Below, piece after piece: positions 1 to 8,441 of a stretch of DNA of 64,000 nucleotides (position 1 is the stretch's first letter; each line of letters starts with the position of its first letter). Source of the DNA: DATEOR01 sp963841425. Lineage in GTDB: Bacteria; Actinomycetota; Thermoleophilia; Gaiellales; Gaiellaceae. Below the pieces are notes generated by a model. The model was not told the DNA's origin. It was given only the letters and a program-made list of their open reading frames with translations, and did no database searches. The stretch lies in contig CAWJCL010000002.1 in assembly GCA_963841425.1 (NCBI GenBank), positions 682,001 through 746,000 on the forward strand. Direction: 5' to 3'. Both the position numbers and the translations under genes were made by a program.

Positions 1-77
1 GCATCACCGTCCTCCACGAAGTCGCCCACCACTTCGGGATCGACGAGGACCGCCTCGAAGAGCTCGGCTGGAGCTAG
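1..77 (+). CDS. Metallopeptidase family protein, 3' end only
   Basis: Only the last 24 codons are in the window, read from base 3 to the TAG at 75-77. They contain HEVAHHFGI, the HExxH zinc-binding helix with a third ligand position typical of the small zincin-like (DUF1025) metallopeptidases of actinobacteria, followed by an acidic tail ending ELGWS. In that family the motif lies close to the C-terminus, as here. The TAG is shared as CTAG with the stop codon of the convergent DUF1360 gene. Family assignment rests on this short motif; the substrate is unknown. Confidence 0.75.
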   Translation, partial: ITVLHEVAHHFGIDEDRLEELGWS

Positions 78-499
78 TCGTGCTGAAGCCGGACGAATGC
101 CGCGTTGAGGAAGTCGGCGACGGCCTGGCCGCCGAAGATCGTCATCACGAGCCGGGTCTGGCGCGGGAAGAGGACGAGCGAGTAGGCGAAGCCGGAGGCC
201 GCCCAGACACCGATGCAGTACGGGCAAGTGACGAGCTCGCCGAGGGCTCTCGCGGGACCTTCGCGCTTGGGCTCGCTCGCCTCGGCGTCCTCCGTCACCG
301 GAGCGCGGACGAAGGACGTCACCCGGTCCTTGGCGATCAGGCGGCCGGCCTTGTAGCTCGCGAGCCCGATGCGAACGGTGTCCGCAAGGGAGATCCGCTC
401 GGGAAGCCTCCGGCCGGCGACCGCGAGGAAACCGCCGAGAACGGCGCCGAAGGCCGCTGCGAGCGCCGCGTACTCGGGAAGGGGCCGTTCGTCTTCCAT
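74..499 (-). CDS. DUF1360 family membrane protein
   Basis: 141-residue protein with an N-terminal hydrophobic segment (about 10-28), a middle region rich in charged residues, and the C-terminal signature ELVTCPYCIGVW followed by a second hydrophobic stretch. The CPYC-containing block is characteristic of DUF1360 proteins (related to Bacillus YjcA), whose biochemical role is not established. It starts two bases after the stop of ku and is probably the last gene of the DUF2231-ku-DUF1360 operon. Whether it takes part in DNA repair is unknown; the linkage may be incidental. Confidence 0.8.
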   Translation of the reverse strand: MEDERPLPEYAALAAAFGAVLGGFLAVAGRRLPERISLADTVRIGLASYKAGRLIAKDRVTSFVRAPVTEDAEASEPKREGPARALGELVTCPYCIGVWAASGFAYSLVLFPRQTRLVMTIFGGQAVADFLNAAFVRLQHD

Positions 500-501
500 C
501 G

Positions 502-1428
502 CTATGCCGCCCGGCTCAGCGCCTTGACCAGATCCTGCTTCGACATGTCGGAGCGGCCGGGGATATCGGCTTCGCGGGCAAGCTCGTAGAGCTCGTCCTT
601 GGAGAGCGAGTCAAGCTCTCCGTTCCCGTTTCGCGCCGGGGCCGTACGCCCTCGCCCGCGGCCGCGCTGTGACGCCTCGAGGCTCGCCCGCAGGGCGGCC
701 ATGAGGTCGGTTGGGGCCTCGGGCTCGGCCGTCGGCTCCGCATGAACCGGCTCCCCTTTGCGCTTCGCCTTGATGATCTCGCAGAGCGCGTCACGGTAGG
801 TGTCCCGGTAAGAGTCCGGGTCGAAGGAGTCGCGAAACTGCTCGACGAGCTGCGAGGCCATCGCGAGCTCCTGCTCGTCCACCTTTACCTTCTCCGGCGC
901 GATTCCCTCGAGGGAGCGCACTTCGTCCGCGAAGTGCATGCGCTCGAGAGTGATCGCGTCCTCCCGGACGCGCAGGCAACCGAGGTTCTGCCGGTCGCGC
1001 ATGACCCACTTGGCGATCCCGGCGAGGCCCGACCCCTCCATTGCGCGGAGGAGCAGGGCGTACACGCGCTCGCCGTTCTCCGCGGGGCCCAGGTAGTAGG
1101 TGCGTTCGAAGTAGATCGGGTCGATCTCCTCGAACGGCACGAACTGGCGGATGTCAATGGTGCGGTGGTTCTCCGCCGCGGCGGCCCCGAAGTCCTCGTC
1201 GGTCATGTAGACCCACTCGCCCTTCTCGTACTCGAAAGCCTTCACGATCTCCGACTCGGGAACGGGCTTGCCCTCCTCCTTGCAGACCTTCTCGTAGCCG
1301 ATTCGACTCCCGTCCGGTTCGTGGACGTAGTTGAAGTGGAGCGAGTGGTCCTCGACCGCGCTGTACATGCGGACTGGAACGTTGACGAGCCCGAATGCGA
1401 TCGAGCCGGTCCAGATCGCGCGTGGCAT
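502..1428 (-). CDS. ku: Ku protein, non-homologous end joining
   Basis: 308-residue prokaryotic Ku. It begins MPRAIWTGSIAFGLVNVPV, the conserved start of the Ku70/80 beta-barrel that forms a homodimeric ring on DNA ends and recruits LigD. The core runs to about residue 240. A variable linker with several basic residues follows, and then residues about 272-308 resemble a Rho-N/SAP-like helix-extension-helix (SKDELYELAREADIPGRSDM), an extension seen in some actinobacterial Ku proteins and thought to bind DNA. Its ATG overlaps the TGA of the upstream DUF2231 gene as TGATG, so translation is probably coupled. No ligD lies in the window. Confidence 0.95.
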   Translation of the reverse strand: MPRAIWTGSIAFGLVNVPVRMYSAVEDHSLHFNYVHEPDGSRIGYEKVCKEEGKPVPESEIVKAFEYEKGEWVYMTDEDFGAAAAENHRTIDIRQFVPFEEIDPIYFERTYYLGPAENGERVYALLLRAMEGSGLAGIAKWVMRDRQNLGCLRVREDAITLERMHFADEVRSLEGIAPEKVKVDEQELAMASQLVEQFRDSFDPDSYRDTYRDALCEIIKAKRKGEPVHAEPTAEPEAPTDLMAALRASLEASQRGRGRGRTAPARNGNGELDSLSKDELYELAREADIPGRSDMSKQDLVKALSRAA

Positions 1429-1946
1429 CAGGCCTCCGCCTCCTCCTTCTCGGCCCCGCCCGGGATGGCCGCGCGCTCGGGCGGCGCGTCAACGAGCCCG
1501 AGGACGCGCATGCCGTGCGTGAAGACGACGGCTCCCCCGAGCCACCCGCCGACGGTCAGCGCGACAAAGCCGATGAGCGTGGCCGCGAACGTCCAGCTCC
1601 CCATCCTCCCGTGGACGTAGCGGTCGTGCCCGAACGCGGCCGCGAGCGCGAAGAAGCCGGTCGCGGTCAGCATCGAGAGCATGTGCCAGGTCGCCGTCCA
1701 CCAGAGCGACGAGCGCCAGGTGATCGTGAGCCAGTCGGCAAGGCCTGTCAGCGCGGCGAGCGCCGTGAACCCGAGTCCGACGAGGAGGGCCAGCCACCAC
1801 GCCTTCGTCAGGTTCCCCTCCGAGACGCCCGCGAACGAGAGAATCCCGAGGACGGTTGCCGTGGTGTACGCGCCGATCGTCGCATCGGTCAGCGGGGGAT
1901 GCAATGGGTGCCCGGGAAATCCCCGAACGAGATATGTGAGTCTCAT
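1428..1946 (-). CDS. DUF2231 domain membrane protein
   Basis: 172-residue integral membrane protein with about four hydrophobic segments and the N-terminal motif GHPLHPPLTDATIGAY, the signature of the DUF2231 family. Members are small membrane proteins, some fused to or near haem or Rieske proteins; the function is not known. It is the first gene of the operon with ku and DUF1360. Only about 50 bp separate it from the divergent MMPL gene, so both promoters must lie in that gap. The C-terminal 20 residues are acidic and alanine-rich. Confidence 0.85.
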   Translation of the reverse strand: MRLTYLVRGFPGHPLHPPLTDATIGAYTTATVLGILSFAGVSEGNLTKAWWLALLVGLGFTALAALTGLADWLTITWRSSLWWTATWHMLSMLTATGFFALAAAFGHDRYVHGRMGSWTFAATLIGFVALTVGGWLGGAVVFTHGMRVLGLVDAPPERAAIPGGAEKEEAEA

Positions 1947-1998
1947 GGCCGCTCTCTACCCCGTTTGCGGGAAGCCACACGACGGGTAGCGGTTAGGT

Positions 1999-4248
1999 GT
2001 GATTCGCGAGCGGGTGGTTCGAGCGTTCGCGGGGGTCGTCGTCGGCCTCCGCTTTCTCGTTGTGCCGGCGTGGATTGCCGCGGCGGTCGCGGTCACGTGG
2101 TGGATGCCGGGGCTGGGATCGGGAGAGCCCCTCCCGCTCGGCGGCCTCATTCCGGAGAATGCGGACTCGACGCAGGTCGCCGCCGAGGACGCGCGCATCT
2201 TCCGGCTGCCGCTCAGCACCGACACGCTCGTCGTCCAGAGGAACTCGGCAGGCCTCTCGGCGGGGGCGCAAGCCCGCGTCGTGCAGCGGGCGGTCCGCGA
2301 GAGCACCGGGGCGAAAAGCTCGGACGGAGTCCAGCTTGCGTTCCCCGTCATCAACACCCTGGGCCTCTTTCCCGGGTCGAAGGAGTCGGGCACCACGGCG
2401 ATCACCTATCTCTATTTTGGGCCGGACGCCACCCTGCCCGACCGCGTCTCACAGGCGAACCTCTATGCCAAGCAGATACCGGAAGCCGACCATCCCGTCG
2501 GCATCACCGGGCCCGCCCCGGCCCGCTATCGGCAGTTCAACGAGATCTCGGCGTCACTCGCGATCGTGGAAGGAGGCACGATCGTCATCATCCTCCTCGT
2601 CGTCGGATTGACGTTCAGGGCCCTCGGAGCGCCGCTCGTCACGCTCTTCGCGGCCGGGATCGCGTATCTCGTCGCCCGCGGGCTCATCCCGTGGGTCGGA
2701 ACGCGGCTCGGCGTCTCGGTTCCTCAGGAGGTGGAGCCTCTCGTGGTCGCGCTCACGCTCGGGGTCGTGACCGACTACACGGTCTTCTACCTCGCGAGCA
2801 CGCGGCGCGCCCTCGTCGACGGCCGACCGCGCGTCGATGCTGCGAAAGAGGCCGCGCTCCGCGTCACGCCGATCGTGGCGACCGCCGGCCTGATCGTGGT
2901 CGCGGGGACTGCGTCGCTGCTCGTCGGGGAACTCGAGTTTTTCCGGGCATTCGGACCGGGCCTCGCGCTCACGGCAGCCGTCTCGCTGGTCGTCGCGATC
3001 ACGCTGATTCCGGCGACACTGGCGCTCTTCGGCGGACTCGTCTTCTGGCCCGGCCTTCGGCGCGATCATGTCGGTAGGGCAAGCGACGAACGCGTCTCCC
3101 CCGCGCGGCAGGCGCTGGCGCAATTCCTGACGTCGAAGCCCATCGCGCTCGTGGCCGTCCTCGCCTGCACGGGCGCACTCGTGGCCGCCGCGACCGGGCT
3201 GCCGGGAACGAAGCTCGCCTTCCGCCTCATCACCGGCCTCCCCACCGATACTCAACAGGCCGAGGCCGCAAAGGCAGCCGCCACCGGGTTTGCTCCCGGG
3301 ATCATCGCGCCGACGACGGTTCTGGTGCAGGGCGCGGGCGTGGCCGGCGATCGCTCGGCCCTCGTCGAGCTCGAGAACAGGCTCTCGGACCAGCCCGGCG
3401 TGGCGGGGGTCATCGGCCCGAGGGAGGACATCGCGCAAGCGCCGCAGGATGTCTTCGTCTCGCAGGGCGGCAATGCCGCCCGGTACGTGGTCATCCTCGA
3501 CGACGGACCGCTCAGCGCGCCGGCAATCGACGACGTTCGCGCCCTCGAGGACGCACTTCCGGGACTTTTGCAGGAAACGCTGCCGAAGCCCGCAACGGCG
3601 GGAGTCACCGGCCAGACAGCGATCGCGGCGGACACGGTCGACGCGGTGGTCGGAAGCGCGGCGACGGTCGGCGCCGTCGTCCTGGCCGTGAACTTCATCC
3701 TTCTCGCGGCCTTCCTCCGCGCGCTCGTCGCGCCTCTCTACCTGCTGGCCGCAAGCGTTCTCTCCGTCGCCGCGACGATCGGGCTGACGAAGTACGTGTT
3801 CCAGGACGCGTTCGGTCATACGGACGTGACCTATTACGTCCCCTTCGCGGCCGGGGTGCTCTTGATCTCACTTGGCAGTGACTACAACGTCTACGTCGTC
3901 GGGCGAATCTGGCAAGAGGCTGCGCGCATGCCGTTGCGAGAGGCGATCGCATTTGCCGCACCGCGGGCCTCGAAGGCGATCGGCGTTGCGGGAATCGCCC
4001 TCGCCGGTTCCTTCGCGATGCTCGCGGTCGTCCCGATCGACGGTTTTCGTGAGTTCGCCTTCATGATGGGGGTCGGCGTGCTGCTCGAGACGTTCCTCGT
4101 GCGCCCCATTCTCATCCCCGGGCTCGTCTCGCTCTTCGGGACGGCGAGCGCCTGGCCCGGACGCCTCCGCGAGCGTGAGCCCGATTTCGCCGGAAGGTCT
4201 GGGCCGCCGGCTCCTGCGGAGGGAGAAGGCCGCGCCGCAGCGCGCTAG
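1999..4248 (+). CDS. MMPL family RND-type transporter
   Basis: 749-residue membrane transporter of the MMPL family, which in actinobacteria exports lipids or other hydrophobic compounds. The architecture is TM1 (about 20-38), a periplasmic loop, five TM helices (about 185-350), a second-half TM helix near 375-395, a second loop, and five more helices (about 545-710), giving the duplicated RND-like fold. GTG at 1999 is the start; it lies just after the divergent intergenic gap, and no upstream in-frame start precedes it. The substrate cannot be told from sequence. Its TAG overlaps the stop of the convergent DUF4396 gene as CTAG. Confidence 0.9.
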   Translation: MIRERVVRAFAGVVVGLRFLVVPAWIAAAVAVTWWMPGLGSGEPLPLGGLIPENADSTQVAAEDARIFRLPLSTDTLVVQRNSAGLSAGAQARVVQRAVRESTGAKSSDGVQLAFPVINTLGLFPGSKESGTTAITYLYFGPDATLPDRVSQANLYAKQIPEADHPVGITGPAPARYRQFNEISASLAIVEGGTIVIILLVVGLTFRALGAPLVTLFAAGIAYLVARGLIPWVGTRLGVSVPQEVEPLVVALTLGVVTDYTVFYLASTRRALVDGRPRVDAAKEAALRVTPIVATAGLIVVAGTASLLVGELEFFRAFGPGLALTAAVSLVVAITLIPATLALFGGLVFWPGLRRDHVGRASDERVSPARQALAQFLTSKPIALVAVLACTGALVAAATGLPGTKLAFRLITGLPTDTQQAEAAKAAATGFAPGIIAPTTVLVQGAGVAGDRSALVELENRLSDQPGVAGVIGPREDIAQAPQDVFVSQGGNAARYVVILDDGPLSAPAIDDVRALEDALPGLLQETLPKPATAGVTGQTAIAADTVDAVVGSAATVGAVVLAVNFILLAAFLRALVAPLYLLAASVLSVAATIGLTKYVFQDAFGHTDVTYYVPFAAGVLLISLGSDYNVYVVGRIWQEAARMPLREAIAFAAPRASKAIGVAGIALAGSFAMLAVVPIDGFREFAFMMGVGVLLETFLVRPILIPGLVSLFGTASAWPGRLREREPDFAGRSGPPAPAEGEGRAAAR

Positions 4249-5030
4249 GCGGCCGCCTGCCGCGGGTCGAGCATCCCGGCGAGGTGCTTGCGCGCGCTCA
4301 TCTTCTCTTTCCAGCCGCGCGCGACGAGCCAGCGGTTGACCGGCCAGCTCGTGAAGAAGCCGGCGATCATCCCGAGCTGCATCATGAACCAGTGGCCCGG
4401 CGTGTCGATGTCGAGCGGCGGCTGCCAGATCACCTTGGCCGAGAGCATCATCCAGCCGAAGAGCCCGACCTGGAACGCAACGATCGAAAGCGTGTCGGCG
4501 CGCACCGCAAGCCACAAGCCTTCGAGCCGCCCGACCCCCCGGCGCATCGGGACGATCGTGAAGTACTGGAAGGCGATGCCGAAGGTCCAGGCGAGCGGGA
4601 AGTCCAGCAGGATCTCGGGCCAGAGAGTCGCGCCGGCAATGGTCCACCCGGTCGCCCAGACGATCCACTCGCCGGCGATGTCGCCGAGCGTGCAGCCGGC
4701 TCCGCAATGCGAGACCGCGTTCGCCACATGCCAGCGGCGGATCCCGCGCTCCTCGTCCTCACGCTCGAGCTGCTCCGGCTCGACGCCCGCCCGCTCGAGC
4801 TCTTCTGCCCGGGCGTGCAGCACGCGCCGGGACATCCGGCGCCCCCGCTTGAAGTAGGCGATGAGCCAGACCGGGCCCCAGTACAGGGCCGTGATGGGGT
4901 GGACGAGGTTCATGACGCCCATCATCTGCCTGTGCCCGAAGACGAGCTCATCGAGCAGGATGACGAGGGCAGAGGCGAACGCGAGCCCGAGCGACACCCA
5001 GGCGACCGCCTCGAGCCAGCCCGGGTTCAC
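4245..5030 (-). CDS. DUF4396 domain membrane protein
   Basis: 261 residues from the GTG at 5030, chosen because it overlaps the stop of the upstream gene as GTGA; frame further upstream lies inside that gene. Several TM helices surround the family signature SHCGAGCTLGDIAGEWIVW, typical of DUF4396 proteins of actinobacteria and proteobacteria. The two cysteines of CGAGC suggest metal or redox chemistry, which is unproven. It is co-transcribed with the small membrane protein upstream. Confidence 0.85.
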   Translation of the reverse strand: MNPGWLEAVAWVSLGLAFASALVILLDELVFGHRQMMGVMNLVHPITALYWGPVWLIAYFKRGRRMSRRVLHARAEELERAGVEPEQLEREDEERGIRRWHVANAVSHCGAGCTLGDIAGEWIVWATGWTIAGATLWPEILLDFPLAWTFGIAFQYFTIVPMRRGVGRLEGLWLAVRADTLSIVAFQVGLFGWMMLSAKVIWQPPLDIDTPGHWFMMQLGMIAGFFTSWPVNRWLVARGWKEKMSARKHLAGMLDPRQAAA

Positions 5031-5458
5031 GAGCTCTTCTCCGCGCGCTCCGCGACAGCCATCTCGATGCCCACCACGAAGAGATACGAGATCGTCGCGG
5101 CGAAGGAGCCGACGAGCCAGGCGATCCACCCGGAGAGGAGCCAGCCGACGAGGCTTCCCAGGGCGACTGCGGAGCTCATCGAGAAGACGTTGAAGCTCGT
5201 CGCGACCAGGACGACCTCCTCCGGCTCCGAGTGGTCGGTGACCTTGAAGCCCCTCGAGGCGACGAGCTCTGTCACGCTGAAGGCAAAGGCGGCTCCGGCG
5301 ACGAACAGGAGCACGTCGACGACGTTCTGCGCCGCGGACAGCGCGTTGAGGGCGCCGAAGGTGGCCGTGATGGTGACGGAGTAGCCGTAGGCGGCCGAGT
5401 TGTTCCGCACCGACGTTCGCATTCCCCGGATGAGCGGAGTGAGGACGTCGCCTCCCAT
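5027..5458 (-). CDS. Small membrane protein, paralogue of the one at 7319-7774
   Basis: 143 residues from ATG at 5458, with four hydrophobic segments and no family I can name. The N-terminal YGYSVTITATFGAL block and overall TM spacing match the protein encoded at 7319-7774 (YGYTLTVWTSGAV), so the two are probable paralogues lying on either side of the GH15 gene. Its stop overlaps the start of the DUF4396 gene as GTGA. An ATG 33 bases upstream is possible but would overlap the divergent region more. Confidence 0.75.
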   Translation of the reverse strand: MGGDVLTPLIRGMRTSVRNNSAAYGYSVTITATFGALNALSAAQNVVDVLLFVAGAAFAFSVTELVASRGFKVTDHSEPEEVVLVATSFNVFSMSSAVALGSLVGWLLSGWIAWLVGSFAATISYLFVVGIEMAVAERAEKSS

Positions 5459-5507
5459 CCAGTCAGGTTTTTCGCAGTGCCTTTTCGGCAAACCTGGCCT
5501 CGACGCC

Positions 5508-7322
5508 TTGAGAGTCGACGGCTACGCCCCCATCAGCGACTACGCCGCGATCGGCGACGGGCGAACCGTCGCGCTCGTGGCTCTCGACGGCTCGATCGAC
5601 TGGCTGGGCTTTCCTCACCACGATTCGCCGAGCGTCTTCGGCGCGCTGCTCAACGCCAACGGAGGCGGGCGCTTCATCCTCGAGCCAAGTGCGCCGTCCG
5701 AGGTCGAGCGGGCCTATGTCGCGGACACGAACGTGCTCGAGACGACGTTCACGAACGTGGACGGGACCGTGAAGGTCACGGACGCCATGACCATGCAGGA
5801 CGGAGGCCTGCAGCCATGGCTCGAGGTTGTCCGCAAGATCGACGGCCTCGCCGGCGAGGTGCGCCTCCGCTGGGTCGTCGAGCCGCGCTTCGGCTACGGG
5901 AAGGCAGAGACCCGCATCGACCGGCGTAAGGGCATCCCGATCGCCCGCTGCGGCGACGACGCGATCGCCGTCCTCACCTGGGACGCGGGGGAGCCGCAGA
6001 TCTCGACGGGCGCCATCGCCGGCGAGACCGTTGTGGGACAGGGCGAGACGGCGCTCATCGTCCTGATCGGAGCGCCTGGCGGGCCCGTCCATCTGGCGCC
6101 GCGCGACGGCATCGAACAGCGGCTGGAGGGAACGCTGGACGCCTGGCGACGGTGGCTTCGCCGTGTCGACGAGTACGACGGACCGTGGCCCGACGCGGTC
6201 AAACGCAGCCTGCTCGCGCTGAAGCTGCTCGTGCACACGCCGACGGGAGCGATCACGGCGGCGGCGACGACCTCCCTGCCGGAGAAGATCGGCGGCCCGA
6301 AGAATTACGACTACCGCTACGCGTGGGTCCGCGACTGCTCGTTCACGCTCGACGCCTTCCTGCGCATGCGCTTCCACGAGCAGGCGCACCAGTCATTCAC
6401 GTGGCTCCTCGACGCGCTCGCCGACACCCATCCGCGTGTCCAGCCGATCTACCGGATCGGCGGACGGGTGCTGGAAGACCAGCGCGTTCTCGACCTCCCC
6501 GGCTACCGCGGCTCGCAGCCGGTGCACGAGGGCAACGGCGCCGCCGGGCAGCTCCAGCTCTCCGGCTACGGCGACCTCATGACGACGACGTGGCTCTACG
6601 TCCGCGACGGGAACCTCCTCGATCCGAGGACGGCGACGCGACTCACGGAGGTGACGGACGTGCTCGGAGAGCTGTGGCGGAACGAGGACGCCGGCATCTG
6701 GGAGCTCGACTCCTACCGCCACTACACCCAGTCGAAGATGGGAGCCTGGGTCGCCTTCGACCGCGCGCTCAAGCTCGTGGAGGACGGCCAGCTCCCGCGC
6801 GAGCACGCCGGCGCATGGAAGGCGCAAGCCGATGCCGTGCGCGAGTGGGTGGAGGCGAATTGCTGGTCGGAGGAGAAGCGCTCCTACACCCAGCACGCGG
6901 GCGGCGAGGCGCTGGACGCGAGCCTCCTCCTGGCCGCCCGCATGGAGTTCCTGGATCCGAAGGGCGAGCGCAACTTGCAGACGATCGACGCCATTCGGCG
7001 CGAGCTCGGCCGGGGCCCGCTCCTCTACCGCTACACGGGCATGCCCGAGGAAGAGAACGCGTTCGTCGCCTGCTCCTTCTGGCTGGTGGAGGCCCTGGCG
7101 CGCGCGGAGCGGTTCGACGAGGCGGCCGAGCAGATGGAGGACATGCTCGCGCTCGCGAACGATGTCGGTCTCTACTCCGAGCAGATGAACCCGGAAACGC
7201 ACGAGTCCCTTGGCAACGTCCCGCAGGGCCTCTCGCATCTATCGCTCGTGAACGCGGCCGCCCTCTACCAGCAGTCCGAGGAGAAGGCAGCAGGCCGCGG
7301 ACGTCGAAAAGCGCGAGCCTGA
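5508..7322 (+). CDS. Glycoside hydrolase family 15 (glucoamylase/trehalase-like)
   Basis: About 604 residues from the TTG at 5508, immediately before VDGYAPISDYAAIGDGRTVALV-like sequence, the usual start of the N-terminal trehalase-like beta domain (about 1-220). The (alpha/alpha)6 catalytic domain follows, with YAWVRDCSFTLDAFLRMRF near 270, and the protein ends with the GNVPQGLSHLSLVNAA block common in GH15. It probably hydrolyses glucosidic bonds of trehalose, dextrin or glycogen. No signal peptide is visible, so it is cytoplasmic. Earlier in-frame starts exist but would place the N-terminus over the antisense gene. Confidence 0.9.
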   Translation: MRVDGYAPISDYAAIGDGRTVALVALDGSIDWLGFPHHDSPSVFGALLNANGGGRFILEPSAPSEVERAYVADTNVLETTFTNVDGTVKVTDAMTMQDGGLQPWLEVVRKIDGLAGEVRLRWVVEPRFGYGKAETRIDRRKGIPIARCGDDAIAVLTWDAGEPQISTGAIAGETVVGQGETALIVLIGAPGGPVHLAPRDGIEQRLEGTLDAWRRWLRRVDEYDGPWPDAVKRSLLALKLLVHTPTGAITAAATTSLPEKIGGPKNYDYRYAWVRDCSFTLDAFLRMRFHEQAHQSFTWLLDALADTHPRVQPIYRIGGRVLEDQRVLDLPGYRGSQPVHEGNGAAGQLQLSGYGDLMTTTWLYVRDGNLLDPRTATRLTEVTDVLGELWRNEDAGIWELDSYRHYTQSKMGAWVAFDRALKLVEDGQLPREHAGAWKAQADAVREWVEANCWSEEKRSYTQHAGGEALDASLLLAARMEFLDPKGERNLQTIDAIRRELGRGPLLYRYTGMPEEENAFVACSFWLVEALARAERFDEAAEQMEDMLALANDVGLYSEQMNPETHESLGNVPQGLSHLSLVNAAALYQQSEEKAAGRGRRKARA

Positions 7323-7774
7323 GCGCACGCTTCCTTCCGACGACCCTCGACCGGTACCGCTCCTCGCTGCAGCATGCTGTCGCGGGAAGTGCGGCTCCAT
7401 ACGGCTACACGTTGACCGTCTGGACATCAGGTGCGGTGCTCGCCCACGCCCGCGGGCTCCCGACCACACTCGACGCATTCCTCTTCATGGTCGGAGCGGT
7501 CAGCGGCTTCGGTGTCGTCGGCGGAGCCGCTTTCGGCGGGTTCACGCGCGATCTCACCCCCAGCCCGCGCAGGACTGCGCTCTGGACGAGCTTTCACGTC
7601 CTCCCCGTCGCCATCTCGATCGGCGCCGCCGCGCTGACGGCTCACCTCGTCGAAACGTCGTGGAGTTGGCCGATCGCCGGCTTCCTCGCCACGGCGATCT
7701 ACCTGCTCGTGTACGCGCTCCACGTCACCGTGGGGAGGCTGGACGCCCCTGTCGAGGCCGGGGATGCTCCCTAG
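7319..7774 (+). CDS. Small membrane protein, paralogue of the one at 5027-5458
   Basis: About 151 residues with four hydrophobic segments, related to the protein at 5027-5458 over APYGYTLTVWTSGAV. No ATG, GTG or TTG occurs in frame between the upstream GH15 coding region and the conserved part. The most economical start is the CTG at 7319, which overlaps the GH15 stop as CTGA; a sequencing error or a lost start is also possible. The stop is shared with the convergent acetate transporter as CTAG at 7771-7774. Function unknown. Confidence 0.65.
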   Translation: MSARFLPTTLDRYRSSLQHAVAGSAAPYGYTLTVWTSGAVLAHARGLPTTLDAFLFMVGAVSGFGVVGGAAFGGFTRDLTPSPRRTALWTSFHVLPVAISIGAAALTAHLVETSWSWPIAGFLATAIYLLVYALHVTVGRLDAPVEAGDAP

Positions 7775-8436
7775 AGCTGCTGCCGCACGCCCGCCTCGTT
7801 CTCCACACCCTGGAGCTGGGGTGAAAGCCTCGGCTCCATCGCCGCCGCTGCTGCGTCCCGTCGGAGCACCGGCAGGATCGTCCGCTGCCGCTGGTCCTCC
7901 AGCTCGAACGCGAGCGCCGCGTAGAGCGCCACCGCGGCGAGGAAGAGGCCGATGGCGCCGGCGGCTGTCCCGAGGGTGGACGCGCCGGTCAGCTCGTAGC
8001 CGCCCAGGACGACGAAGTGCACCGCTGTCGTCGTCATGACCACGCCGGCGACGACCTTCGTCGTGGCGCCGATGAGGGCCGGGAGGAGGAGCGCGATCCC
8101 GGCCACCACGGCGAAGACGCCGCTGGCGGCGCTCGTCTCTCCGGCGGGAGTCGCGAGCAGGAGGACGCCGAGGCCGAGCCAGGCGGGAAAGAGGAGGCCC
8201 ATGCCCGTGGCGGCGACGGCGTCCCGCGCGAGAAATCCGAAGATGCAGGCGATGAGCTGCGCCGGCGCCGTGAAGACGATCAGGGCCAGCGCGACCTGGT
8301 GCGCGTCGGCGGACGGGATCCAGCCGAGACGGAGCGACGAGGACATCGTCGTGCCGACGAAGAGGCCGAGGAAGCCCAGCGGCAGGGGCGTCGCGAGCGG
8401 TCGGAGGACGATCCGCGTCGCGTTCCCGGCGTCCAA
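7771..8436 (-). CDS. GPR1/FUN34/YaaH-type acetate transporter
   Basis: 221 residues from TTG at 8436, five bases after the stop of the SDR gene. It has six hydrophobic segments with PLPLGFLGLFVGTTM at the start, resembling the N-terminal NPAPLGL motif of YaaH/SatP acetate-succinate channels. The C-terminal 35 residues are hydrophilic. It is the last gene of the run that includes the thiamine-diphosphate enzyme and FAD/Fe-S dehydrogenase, consistent with import or release of a short-chain acid. A second family member is encoded at 17044-17655. Confidence 0.8.
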   Translation of the reverse strand: MDAGNATRIVLRPLATPLPLGFLGLFVGTTMSSSLRLGWIPSADAHQVALALIVFTAPAQLIACIFGFLARDAVAATGMGLLFPAWLGLGVLLLATPAGETSAASGVFAVVAGIALLLPALIGATTKVVAGVVMTTTAVHFVVLGGYELTGASTLGTAAGAIGLFLAAVALYAALAFELEDQRQRTILPVLRRDAAAAAMEPRLSPQLQGVENEAGVRQQL

Positions 8437-8441
8437 GGCGC

